Shown piece by piece: positions 1-5,116 of a DNA stretch of 6,602 nucleotides. Below the pieces are notes generated by a model that saw only the letters and a list, made by a program, of their open reading frames with translations, ran no database searches and was not told the origin of the DNA. A program made the translations under genes and the position numbers. Each line of letters starts with the position of its first letter. The stretch's first letter is position 1. The DNA lies in the NCBI GenBank assembly GCA_017473665.1, contig JAFUKK010000200.1, positions 1-6,602 on the forward strand. The letters are read 5' to 3'. The stretch is from Lachnospiraceae bacterium. Its GTDB lineage: Bacteria; Bacillota; Clostridia; Lachnospirales; Lachnospiraceae.

Positions 1-596
1 AACATCCTGGCGTCCAAATCCGCTACCATGCGGGAACATTCTATTAACTCACTCTTGATATGCTCGGGAGCGTCCCCCTCGAATTTGTAGTGAATCTTGT
101 GCTCCAGGCTGGCCCAGAAATCCATGGCTACCGTACGAATCTGTATCTCCACCTTGGTATCCACGATACGGTCTGACAGATACACCGGCACAGTCACAAT
201 CATATGATAGCTCTTATAACCACTGGCTTTGGGATATGTAATATAGTCCTTTACCCCTATGACCTTAATATCTCTCTGCTCACTAATCATCTCCGCAATA
301 CGGTAAATATCTGAGGTAAATGAGCAGATGATACGAATACCCGCTATATCATTGATATGTTTTACCATATTTTCAATGGTGGATTCATAACCATGTCTTC
401 TCAGTTTCTTTACGATACTCTCCGGATTTTTGATACGGGCTTTGATATGCTCGATGGGATTGTACTGATGTACATGCTGAAACTCATCATTCAAAATCTC
501 CATCTTGGTCTGCACCTGTCTCAGTGCCGCATTATATACCAGGGTAACCTCCTGCCAACTCTCAATACCTTCTCCGTTAGCTACCTTATCCTGCAT
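1..596 (-). CDS. RelA/SpoT-type small alarmone synthetase, (p)ppGpp synthesis (partial, 3' end cut by window edge)
   Basis: Translating the minus strand from the ATG at 596-594 gives 198 open codons to the window edge. The product is a stand-alone GTP pyrophosphokinase that would transfer pyrophosphate from ATP to GTP/GDP in the cytoplasm to make the stringent-response alarmone (p)ppGpp. Visible synthetase motifs, in order, are RIKNPESIVKKL (54-65), NDIAGIRIICSF (82-93), DYITYPKASGYKSYH (117-131) and VEIQIRTVAMDFWASLEH (149-166). The last holds the catalytic-type Glu and the substrate-binding block of the family. No HD hydrolase domain precedes the synthetase, so it resembles the B. subtilis YjbM/YwaC (RelQ/RelP) class of about 210 aa. 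The C-terminus is not seen, so a longer protein cannot be excluded. The start is supported by GGAGG at 603-607, six nt upstream. The family call is very secure; which paralogue it is remains open. Confidence 0.95.
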   Translation of the reverse strand, partial: MQDKVANGEGIESWQEVTLVYNAALRQVQTKMEILNDEFQHVHQYNPIEHIKARIKNPESIVKKLRRHGYESTIENMVKHINDIAGIRIICSFTSDIYRIAEMISEQRDIKVIGVKDYITYPKASGYKSYHMIVTVPVYLSDRIVDTKVEIQIRTVAMDFWASLEHKIHYKFEGDAPEHIKSELIECSRMVADLDARM

Positions 597-691
597 TTCT
601 TTCCTCCAATACACGCATATATTGACAAACCTTCATTGTTTGCCTGCTATACCTTATACCCTTTATACTCACTTCCCATTTCCCTGATATC

Positions 692-700
692 AGTATAACA
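692..700 (-). promoter_or_regulatory. Candidate extended -10 promoter of the alarmone synthetase gene
   Basis: On the minus strand the sequence reads TGTTATACT, an extended -10 (TGn plus TATACT). No good -35 is found at 16-18 nt, which is tolerated with an extended -10. The start point would be near 685, giving a leader of about 90 nt. The perfect palindrome CTGATATCAG (684-693) overlaps the -10 and the predicted start point and could be a small operator, but this is inference. Confidence 0.45.
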
Positions 701-743
701 TAATTCCATAATGAATTGTATGCCTTTGCGGGAATATTAATGT

Positions 744-772
744 TTTTTTAATATATGAAAATATGCTATACT
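744..772 (+). promoter_or_regulatory. Candidate extended -10 promoter of the 90-aa gene
   Basis: TGCTATACT at 764-772 is an extended -10. Seventeen nt upstream lies TTTTTT (744-749), a poor -35. The predicted start point near 779 leaves a leader of about 24 nt before the ATG at 803, enough for the strong Shine-Dalgarno. It lies back to back with the same type of element on the minus strand at 692-700. Confidence 0.5.
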
Positions 773-802
773 TATTTATGAATTTACTAAAGGAGGTCTC
801 CT

Positions 803-1075
803 ATGTTTCGTTTATGGGCCAAAATATTCAAAGACAACCGCATGCAGCAGGATATCTGCATTACTAATAGCGAGGCGGATACCCGTACCCACAAAATATT
901 CAAAGCGTTGGATGAGGTCTGCTATACCTTTGATTTGGGCAAGCCCATCTGGCTTGACAAAACTGTCCAAGAATTCAAAAGACACGATAAGGCCAGATTT
1001 TATCAGGACAACTTTATTGAACAGATTGATTTCGACTATTTGGAAATCCAAATCATCGAAGAGGATGACATGTAG
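803..1075 (+). CDS. Small acidic protein of unknown function, 90 aa
   Basis: A complete small gene with all expression signals: an extended -10 promoter, the near-perfect Shine-Dalgarno AAAGGAGGT ending 5 nt before the ATG, and a terminator overlapping the stop codon. The product has no signal peptide, membrane segment or cysteine cluster (two scattered Cys only) and should be cytosolic. It starts with a short basic amphipathic stretch (MFRLWAKIFKDN), has a central FDLGKPIWLD segment (residues about 44-53), then a KRHDKARFYQDNF stretch, and ends in the acidic tail FDYLEIQIIEEDDM. From memory, similar short proteins occur in other Lachnospiraceae, but I cannot assign a function. It is monocistronic and divergent from the alarmone synthetase. 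Being coding is strongly favoured over the antisense frame at 812-1120, which has no comparable Shine-Dalgarno. Confidence 0.85.
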   Translation: MFRLWAKIFKDNRMQQDICITNSEADTRTHKIFKALDEVCYTFDLGKPIWLDKTVQEFKRHDKARFYQDNFIEQIDFDYLEIQIIEEDDM

Positions 1076-1099
1076 GAGCGTATTCATATGCTCCTTTTT
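1074..1099 (+). terminator. Rho-independent terminator of the 90-aa gene
   Basis: AGGAGCGTA (1074-1082) pairs with TATGCTCCT (1087-1095), nine pairs with one G-U, around a TTCA loop. A short T run (1095-1099) follows, then C and more Ts. The stem begins inside the TAG stop codon (1073-1075), so the transcript ends almost immediately after translation. Confidence 0.8.
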
Positions 1100-1154
1100 C
1101 TTTATTCTGCCTACTGGCACTTCCGGCGTACTTCCATATTTTATAAATTCTTTA

Positions 1155-1183
1155 TTGACATTCTCCGACGCGAGATGTAGTAT
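1155..1183 (+). promoter_or_regulatory. Candidate sigma-A promoter P1 upstream of trhA
   Basis: A perfect TTGACA (1155-1160) is followed after 17 nt by TAGTAT (1178-1183, 4/6 to TATAAT). The start point would be near 1190, leaving a leader of about 120 nt before trhA. The -10 sits inside the left arm of the inverted repeat 1168-1223, so a protein bound there would be expected to affect this promoter. Confidence 0.5.
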
Positions 1184-1223
1184 TTGAAATGTAACATGTA
1201 GTTTTGAATACTACTTGTCGCGT
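1168..1223. repeat. Long interrupted inverted repeat over the trhA P1 promoter
   Basis: The left arm ACGCGA-GAT-GTAGTATT (1168-1184) and right arm AATACTAC-TTG-TCGCGT (1207-1223) are complementary at 14 of 17 positions, with one symmetrical 3-nt mismatch. The spacer is 22 nt. The left arm covers the P1 -10, and the right arm lies downstream of the predicted start point. A third related half-site, ATGTAGTTTTGAA (1196-1208), repeats ATGTAGTATTTGAA (1175-1188) in direct orientation. Because a P1 transcript would lack the left arm, a DNA operator fits better than an RNA hairpin. The bound regulator is unknown. Confidence 0.6.
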
Positions 1224-1263
1224 TTTGGATTGTTTTGTGTCACTGTTTTGTATGAACAATTAT

Positions 1264-1293
1264 CTGACAGTGCATACTATAAGGGAATATAAT
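1264..1293 (+). promoter_or_regulatory. Candidate sigma-A promoter P2 of trhA
   Basis: CTGACA (1264-1269, 5/6 to consensus) is followed after 18 nt by a perfect TATAAT (1288-1293). The start point would be close to 1300, so the mRNA would begin almost at the Shine-Dalgarno GGGAGGT (1301-1307). Such a very short leader is unusual but workable. Local AT richness could have produced the -10 by chance. Confidence 0.4.
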
Positions 1294-1312
1294 TATCAAT
1301 GGGAGGTCTATT

Positions 1313-1963
1313 ATGCAGATTACGATTCGGGAACCCGGCAGCGCTATTACTCACTTCATCGCCATGATGATGGCTCTTTTTGCGGCAGTACCACTACTGG
1401 TAAAGTCCGGCATTACCAAAGACCCTGTTACATTCACGGCCATGTGCATTTTTATGGGCAGCATGGTATTGCTCTACGGTTCCAGTGCCACCTACCATTC
1501 TGTGAACCTGACCGGTGCCAAATTAAAAATATTTAAACGCATCGACCATATGATGATTTTTGTCCTCATCGCCGGCTCCTATACACCGGTATGCCTGGTG
1601 GTGTTGGATAATGCACTGGGATATACCCTGTTAACAGTCATCTGGGGAATCGCCCTGGCCGGCATCCTTATCAAAATGTTTTGGATTACCTGCCCCAAAT
1701 GGTTTTCCTCCTGCCTATATATCGCCATGGGCTGGACTGCAGTGTTTATCTTTGGTACCCTGCTGGATACCCTGAGTACTCCGGCCTTCCTATGGCTCTT
1801 GGGCGGCGGCATTGTATACACCATCGGCGGTGTCATCTATGCCTTGAAGCTGCCCTTCTTCAACTCCAAGCACAAATACTTCGGCTCCCACGAAATCTTC
1901 CATCTGTTCGTCATGGGCGGCAGCATCTGCCATTTTATCTTTATGTACCTATATGTAGCATAA
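1313..1963 (+). CDS. trhA: PAQR / hemolysin III family membrane protein TrhA
   Basis: The 216-aa length is typical of bacterial hemolysin III (YqfA/TrhA) proteins, seven-helix integral membrane proteins of the PAQR superfamily linked to membrane-lipid homeostasis and, in some species, haemolysis in heterologous hosts. The N-terminal signature REPGSAITH (6-14), GSSATYHS (56-63), KRIDHMMIF (75-83) and the C-terminal GSHEIFH (191-197) followed by H207 are all present. H62, H193 and H197 correspond to the family's proposed zinc-binding site, so an intact metal centre or hydrolase-type fold is expected. Hydrophobic stretches fall roughly at 15-30, 41-57, 80-98, 104-122, 132-150, 155-177 and 196-214. 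The ATG has GGGAGGT six nt upstream. The gene appears monocistronic, flanked by its own promoters and a hairpin-rich 3' region, and is convergent with galE. The enzymatic activity in bacteria is not settled. Confidence 0.93.
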   Translation: MQITIREPGSAITHFIAMMMALFAAVPLLVKSGITKDPVTFTAMCIFMGSMVLLYGSSATYHSVNLTGAKLKIFKRIDHMMIFVLIAGSYTPVCLVVLDNALGYTLLTVIWGIALAGILIKMFWITCPKWFSSCLYIAMGWTAVFIFGTLLDTLSTPAFLWLLGGGIVYTIGGVIYALKLPFFNSKHKYFGSHEIFHLFVMGGSICHFIFMYLYVA

Positions 1964-1996
1964 AACAGGGTAACTCCCCACCGTGGGGACCCTGTT
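1964..1996 (+). terminator. Hairpin immediately after trhA, possible weak terminator
   Basis: AACAGGGT (1964-1971) pairs with ACCCTGTT (1989-1996), enclosing CCCCA-CCG-TGGGG with a 4-nt AACT bulge on the left. It starts at the base after the TAA stop. It is stable but followed by ACTCTTC rather than a T run, so it may protect the 3' end or cause pausing rather than terminate cleanly. Confidence 0.45.
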
Positions 1997-2083
1997 ACTC
2001 TTCATCATACAATAGCATTGGAGGACTATTATTTTGCATTAATCCAGGCAAGAGAATATGCACGGTTTGCAATTCAGGTACTT

Positions 2084-2168
2084 AAAAAACGTCGTTACTT
2101 AATGAGGTAAAAGAGCACTCGGATTTTTCTTCCGAGTGCTCTTCGAATTTAGTAACGCAACGTTTTTT
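2084..2168. repeat. Two-tier inverted repeat between convergent trhA and galE
   Basis: The outer arms are AAAAAACGT plus CGTTACT (2084-2099) against AGTAACG plus ACGTTTTTT (2151-2168), with a 2-nt CA bulge: 16 pairs, extendable by two A-T pairs. Nested inside is the 13-bp terminator stem (2111-2143). A second GTAACG copy at 2171-2176 offers an alternative partner for CGTTAC (2093-2098). The whole is far more dyad structure than one terminator needs. It could be a paired bidirectional terminator, an RNA-stabilising element or a small non-autonomous repeat. Confidence 0.7.
2111..2143 (-). terminator. Terminator of the galE transcript, probably also stopping trhA read-through
   Basis: A perfect 13-bp stem (2111-2123 with 2131-2143, core GAGCACTCGGA) encloses a 7-nt loop. 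Read on the minus strand it ends in TTTTACC, a modest U tract, about 85 nt after the galE stop. Read on the plus strand it is followed only by CGAATTTAG, so termination in that direction is less certain. Confidence 0.65.
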
Positions 2169-2180
2169 ACGTAACGAAAG

Positions 2181-2205
2181 TGTGCCCGAATGTAAATCGG
2201 GCATA
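2181..2205 (-). other. Hairpin just downstream of the galE stop
   Basis: GCCCGA (2184-2189) pairs with TCGGGC (2197-2202) around a 7-nt loop. The stem extends by T-A, one G-U and another T-A to nine pairs. It begins about 22 nt after the galE stop on the minus strand and lacks a T run on either strand. It may be a first 3'-end-stabilising hairpin before the terminator at 2111-2143. Confidence 0.45.
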
Positions 2206-2227
2206 TCCTCTTGCCGGAACTAAGTCA

Positions 2228-3244
2228 TTACCCCTCATATCCATTGGGATTATTCTTCTGCCAGCGCCAGGAGTCCTCACACATCTCCCGGATGCCGTAC
2301 TGCGCTACCCAGCCCAGTTCTTCTCTAGCCTTGGCTGCATCGGAATAGCAGGTAGCTATATCGCCGGGACGACGGGCCTGAATCTCATAAGGAATCTTTA
2401 CACCCGTAGCCTCTTCAAAATTCTTTACAATATCTAATACACTATATCCTACGCCGGTACCCAGATTGTATATCTTCAGTCCTGCTTTCTCTTCTACCTT
2501 TTTCAGTGCCTTTACATGGCCTCTTGCCAAATCCACCACATGAATGTAATCTCTCACACCGGTACCGTCATGGGTATCATAGTCATTGCCGAATACACCC
2601 AACTTCTCTCTCTTGCCCACAGCCACCTGAGTGATATAGGGCATCAGATTGTTGGGGATTCCGCTGGGATTCTCGCCCATAGTACCGCTTTTGTGGGCGC
2701 CGATGGGATTGAAATAACGCAGCAGAATCACATTCCACTCATTATCTGCCTTCTGGATATCACTGAGAATCTGCTCCAGCATGGACTTGGTCCAGCCGTA
2801 AGGATTGGTACACTGTCCCTTAGGACATTCCTCGGTAATGGGAATAAATGCCGGATTGCCATATACCGTAGCACTGGAGGAGAAAATAATATTCTTCACC
2901 CCATGCTTTCTCATCACATCTACCAATGTCAAAGTGCCTGCAATATTATTCTCATAATACTCCCAGGGCTTTGCCACGGACTCACCTACCGCCTTGAGAC
3001 CTGCGAAGTGAATTACTGCTTCAATCTTTTCAGCAGCGAAAATCTGCTCCAAGGCCTCTCTGTCCAAAATATCGGCCTTGTAAAAAGGTACTTTCTTGCC
3101 TGTAATCTTCTCCACCCGTTCCAGGGATTTCTCACTGGAATTACTTAAATTATCTAAAACTACCACATCATAGCCGGCCTCCTGCAGCTCCACTACCGTG
3201 TGACTGCCGATAAAGCCTGCACCACCTGTTACCAAAATAGCCAT
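2228..3244 (-). CDS. galE: UDP-glucose 4-epimerase
   Basis: A 338-residue short-chain dehydrogenase-type epimerase that interconverts UDP-glucose and UDP-galactose with bound NAD, in the Leloir pathway and in supply of UDP-galactose for surface glycans. The N-terminal Rossmann fingerprint TGGAGFIG (6-13) is followed by LDNLSNSS (30-37), [11 protein letters not shown] (79-89), SSSATVYG (122-129) and NPYGWTK (147-153). S124, Y149 and K153 form the catalytic triad at the same numbers as in E. coli GalE, and the length matches that family. A longer frame begins at a GTG at 3268, but I choose the ATG at 3244. It gives the exact family N-terminus and has GGAGG (3250-3254) five nt upstream, whereas the extra eight residues (MMPGTEED) are encoded over that ribosome binding site. 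It lies 104 bp downstream of the uridylyltransferase gene on the same strand, with no terminator visible between, so co-transcription is likely. Specificity for N-acetylated sugars cannot be read from sequence alone. Confidence 0.97.
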   Translation of the reverse strand: MAILVTGGAGFIGSHTVVELQEAGYDVVVLDNLSNSSEKSLERVEKITGKKVPFYKADILDREALEQIFAAEKIEAVIHFAGLKAVGESVAKPWEYYENNIAGTLTLVDVMRKHGVKNIIFSSSATVYGNPAFIPITEECPKGQCTNPYGWTKSMLEQILSDIQKADNEWNVILLRYFNPIGAHKSGTMGENPSGIPNNLMPYITQVAVGKREKLGVFGNDYDTHDGTGVRDYIHVVDLARGHVKALKKVEEKAGLKIYNLGTGVGYSVLDIVKNFEEATGVKIPYEIQARRPGDIATCYSDAAKAREELGWVAQYGIREMCEDSWRWQKNNPNGYEG

Positions 3245-3257
3245 ATCTTCCTCCGTC

Positions 3258-3283
3258 CCGGGCATCACAAATCAACTGCCCGG
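3258..3283 (-). other. Leader hairpin upstream of the galE ribosome binding site
   Basis: TGCCCGG (3277-3283) and CCGGGCA (3258-3264) form a 7-bp GC-rich stem with a 12-nt loop, ending 3 nt before the galE Shine-Dalgarno. There is no T run on the minus strand. It might mark an mRNA processing or stability point between the two cistrons, or tune galE translation. This is inference only. Confidence 0.4.
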
Positions 3284-3348
3284 CCTTTTCACATTCATAA
3301 AAACACCCTATGTGCCTGCGTGCACTCTCTTATTTTAGGTATACACCT

Positions 3349-4575
3349 TTACAATATTACACCGTTCTCCTGCAACAATGCTCTTGCACTTTCTACTGAG
3401 TCCACACCGGTCTTATTCTTGATAGGCGCAAACTCTTTGCTACGCACTACCTCAAAGGGCAGGCAACTATCCAATTGATGAATCATATCCAGCACCAGAC
3501 CCTCATACTTATATCCGTTGGGCTCCTCCGGCTTAATCAACCGGGCATTTTCGTCAATATAAGGAATCTTCTTCTCCACAATATGCAAAGGCATGTTGGA
3601 AGCCATCATCTGCTCCAGACTATCCTCCTTGAACAGGTAATTCAGAATCACGCCAAAGTTGTAAGCAGGATCCCCCTTTTCATCCTTGGCATTCATCAAT
3701 TCTTCCGTCAACTCATAATATTCCACGATGGAAGGTCTGCCATCCTCCAGACACATAACGCCCACCTTTTCATCCGGAGCTGCTTTGCGTACTACCTTGG
3801 AACCTACCACGCAATTCTTCTGGATGGTGGCACCGATGAAGCAGGGATCTGCGATTCTCTGGAGTACATTGTCCACTGCAAATACATTCAGCCACTCAAT
3901 GCCTGCCTTATGTACCAAATCCAGCAAACCGTTATTTTTCATGGATACGAACCAGCCACCGTTACCATTGGGAGAGGTAGACAGCTGATACTTGGACTCC
4001 ATATAAATCTTGCCATTGTAATCGGTAGCCGCCGCCATCTCCTGCATAAAGAAATGTACGTATTCTCCCTTGTAACCGAAATAATCATGCTCTGTAAGGA
4101 AATTCACCGTAGCCTCATGGTTTTTATCACTGGTCATGACAAACAGATGAATCCATGCATCCGCCTGACGCACCACATCCAGCAGATTATTAATCAAACA
4201 CTCAAAAATATAAAGCTCTCTGGTAATACCTACATTGTACATACCCTTGGGATTATCAGAACCCAATCTGGTACCCATGCCACCTGCCAAAAGAACCGCA
4301 CCCACCTTGCCTGCACGGATGGCTTCGATACCGGTGGCGGTAAAGCTCTCCTTATTCGCCTCTATCTCATCCAGCTCCATAGCTGCCAGGGGAGTGATCA
4401 CACCCTTCTGTACTGCGGTCTCTTTATTCTGACCGGCAGATAAAATACTCATATCTGTAGCAGCAATCTGTGCCAGCAATGCTTCCTGCTGCTCCCCTGT
4501 TAATTCTTCATAATATTTCAGCAAATGCTCCTGTCCGTATTCCTGAAGCTTTGCCTGTGCCTGTGCTAAAGTCAT
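3349..4575 (-). CDS. UDPGP/UAP1-type UTP:sugar-1-phosphate uridylyltransferase
   Basis: This 408-residue cytosolic nucleotidyltransferase of the UDPGP family would join UTP and a hexose-1-phosphate (glucose, galactose or N-acetylhexosamine) into a UDP-sugar, releasing pyrophosphate. After an N-terminal helical region (1-90) comes the nucleotide-binding loop LLAGGMGTRLG (95-105) and PKGMYNVG (109-116). Later segments include VMTSDKNHEAT, NGKIYMESK, SPNGNGGW, AVDNVLQRIADPCFIG and GSKVVRKAAPDEKVGV. The C-terminal EFAPIKNKTGVDS (381-393) matches the uridine-sugar region of human UAP1/AGX1. The motifs are closer to UDP-GlcNAc pyrophosphorylase than to eukaryotic UDP-glucose pyrophosphorylase, and quite unlike bacterial GalU. 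Database labels of UTP-glucose-1-phosphate uridylyltransferase are plausible but unproven. It is shorter than UAP1 (about 520 aa). The ATG has a GGGAAG-type ribosome site. It is followed by galE, which supports a nucleotide-sugar operon. Confidence 0.9.
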   Translation of the reverse strand: MTLAQAQAKLQEYGQEHLLKYYEELTGEQQEALLAQIAATDMSILSAGQNKETAVQKGVITPLAAMELDEIEANKESFTATGIEAIRAGKVGAVLLAGGMGTRLGSDNPKGMYNVGITRELYIFECLINNLLDVVRQADAWIHLFVMTSDKNHEATVNFLTEHDYFGYKGEYVHFFMQEMAAATDYNGKIYMESKYQLSTSPNGNGGWFVSMKNNGLLDLVHKAGIEWLNVFAVDNVLQRIADPCFIGATIQKNCVVGSKVVRKAAPDEKVGVMCLEDGRPSIVEYYELTEELMNAKDEKGDPAYNFGVILNYLFKEDSLEQMMASNMPLHIVEKKIPYIDENARLIKPEEPNGYKYEGLVLDMIHQLDSCLPFEVVRSKEFAPIKNKTGVDSVESARALLQENGVIL

Positions 4576-4606
4576 ATTCTTCTTCCCTTTCCTTGTTCTT
4601 CCCGCT

Positions 4607-4628
4607 TCCGCAGACTCTCTGTCGCGGA
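4607..4628 (-). other. 5' leader hairpin of the uridylyltransferase mRNA
   Basis: On the minus strand TCCGC-GAC pairs with GTC-GCGGA around an AGAGA loop, with one bulged T: eight pairs at 4607-4628. With the start point predicted near 4632, this hairpin would sit at the very 5' end of the mRNA, about 31 nt upstream of the ATG. Such a position often shields transcripts from decay. No riboswitch fold is recognised. Confidence 0.4.
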
Positions 4629-4638
4629 CACTAGGTGT

Positions 4639-4667
4639 ATTATAAACAAAAAAACCGGTAAGGGCAA
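4639..4667 (-). promoter_or_regulatory. Candidate sigma-A promoter of the uridylyltransferase-galE unit
   Basis: On the minus strand TTGCCC (4662-4667, 4/6) is followed after exactly 17 nt by a perfect TATAAT (4639-4644). The start point would be near 4632, giving a leader of about 57 nt. The -35 lies in the loop of the upstream spoIIID terminator and the spacer overlaps its T run, so the two elements share the same DNA. Confidence 0.6.
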
Positions 4668-4685
4668 TGGACCCACCGGTTTTTT
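4649..4685 (-). terminator. Bidirectional-looking terminator of spoIIID
   Basis: AAAAAACCGGT (4649-4659) pairs with ACCGGTTTTTT (4675-4685) around a 15-nt loop in which GGG and CCC could add pairs. The stem is followed by a T run on the minus strand (complement of the A7 run 4648-4654). It begins about 66 nt downstream of the spoIIID stop and should separate that sporulation transcript from the uridylyltransferase gene. Confidence 0.85.
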
Positions 4686-4751
4686 AAGTATTTCCTAAGA
4701 TTTCCTACGGTATTTCTTTCTTTTTGGCAGATAAAGCCGGGATGTGTATTT

Positions 4752-5003
4752 CTAACAATGATGCTGATACTTCTCCCGGGTCGCCATACCTCCTCTGATG
4801 TGCCTCTCCGATTTATTCACATCCAGTACCTTCCTGGCCTCTCTGGCCAGGGTCGGGTTAATCTGAACCAATCGCTCCGTGACGTCCTTATGTACAGTAC
4901 TCTTGCTGACACCAAATGCCTTGGCTGTCTGTCTGACGGTGGCATTGTTCTCAATGATAAACTCTGCAATGCCCATGGCGCGTTCTTCAATATAGTCTTT
5001 CAA
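4752..5003 (-). CDS. spoIIID: Sporulation transcriptional regulator SpoIIID
   Basis: This 83-residue DNA-binding protein acts in the mother cell during sporulation, activating and repressing sigma-E-dependent genes and leading to the sigma-K stage. It is a clear match to B. subtilis SpoIIID (93 aa): MKDYIEERAMGIAEFIIE at the start, the helix-turn-helix VRQTAKAFGVSKSTVHKD (23-40) with TERL following, and the basic C-terminal SERHIRGGMATREKY (65-79) that contributes to DNA binding. The C-terminal tail is about ten residues shorter than in Bacillus. Translation must start at TTG (5003-5001). An in-frame TAA lies only 12 nt upstream (after the codons GGG, GTT, TGC, TTT), and AAGGGGT (5011-5017) is correctly spaced. 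A sigma-E-like promoter precedes it and a strong terminator follows, so it is a single-gene unit. It indicates a spore-forming host. Confidence 0.96.
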   Translation of the reverse strand: MKDYIEERAMGIAEFIIENNATVRQTAKAFGVSKSTVHKDVTERLVQINPTLAREARKVLDVNKSERHIRGGMATREKYQHHC

Positions 5004-5010
5004 AAAGCAA

Positions 5011-5017
5011 ACCCCTT
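5011..5017 (-). promoter_or_regulatory. Ribosome binding site fixing the spoIIID TTG start
   Basis: AAGGGGT on the minus strand lies seven nt before the TTG. It overlaps the in-frame TAA that closes the frame upstream, so no ATG or GTG alternative exists. The rare start codon may limit output of this regulator. Confidence 0.7.
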
Positions 5018-5032
5018 AAGAATAGTCTCTAC

Positions 5033-5061
5033 ATTGTATGAGAAATCTGCGGAGGGTATGA
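5033..5061 (-). promoter_or_regulatory. Sigma-E-type promoter of spoIIID
   Basis: On the minus strand TCATACC (5055-5061) is followed after 14 nt by CATACAAT (5033-5040). The B. subtilis sigma-E consensus is about KMATATT, 14-15 nt, CATACAMT. The -10 matches perfectly and the -35 matches at 5 of 7. The start point near 5026 leaves about 22 nt of leader with the Shine-Dalgarno. B. subtilis spoIIID is likewise transcribed by sigma-E, which supports the reading. Confidence 0.75.
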
Positions 5062-5116
5062 CAGGTTGCATACACCATTTTCCGGTATCCACATTCAAAC
5101 AACCAAAAGGTTTATA

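Noticed and set aside
357..698. Plus-strand open frame of 113 codons in the left part
   Set aside because: It overlaps the alarmone synthetase coding sequence on the other strand and its promoter. The minus-strand product has unmistakable RelA/SpoT motifs.
1185..1312. Possible riboswitch in the trhA leader
   Set aside because: No known riboswitch core was recognised, and the main dyad extends upstream of the predicted transcript start, which fits a DNA operator better.
2058..2102. Fourteen-codon ATG frame upstream of the two-tier hairpin, resembling a leader peptide of an attenuator
   Set aside because: No plus-strand gene follows that could be attenuated (galE is on the other strand), there is no good ribosome site, and the peptide lacks a run of one amino acid.
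2516..3148. Plus-strand open frame of 210 codons opposite galE
   Set aside because: It is antisense to the conserved catalytic core of galE and has no Shine-Dalgarno or domain.
3245..3268. Eight-residue N-terminal extension of galE from a GTG or ATG further upstream
   Set aside because: The extension would be encoded over the Shine-Dalgarno serving the ATG at 3244, and the family begins right at [13 protein letters not shown].
3475..4443. Long plus-strand open frame (322 codons) opposite the uridylyltransferase gene
   Set aside because: It is antisense to a gene with full family motifs, and its translation is low-complexity in character with no recognisable domain. It is a shadow frame.
4686..4751. 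Short repeated TTTCCTA motif between spoIIID and its terminator
   Set aside because: Two 8-nt copies in AT-rich untranslated DNA are easily due to chance, and no structure or gene is associated.
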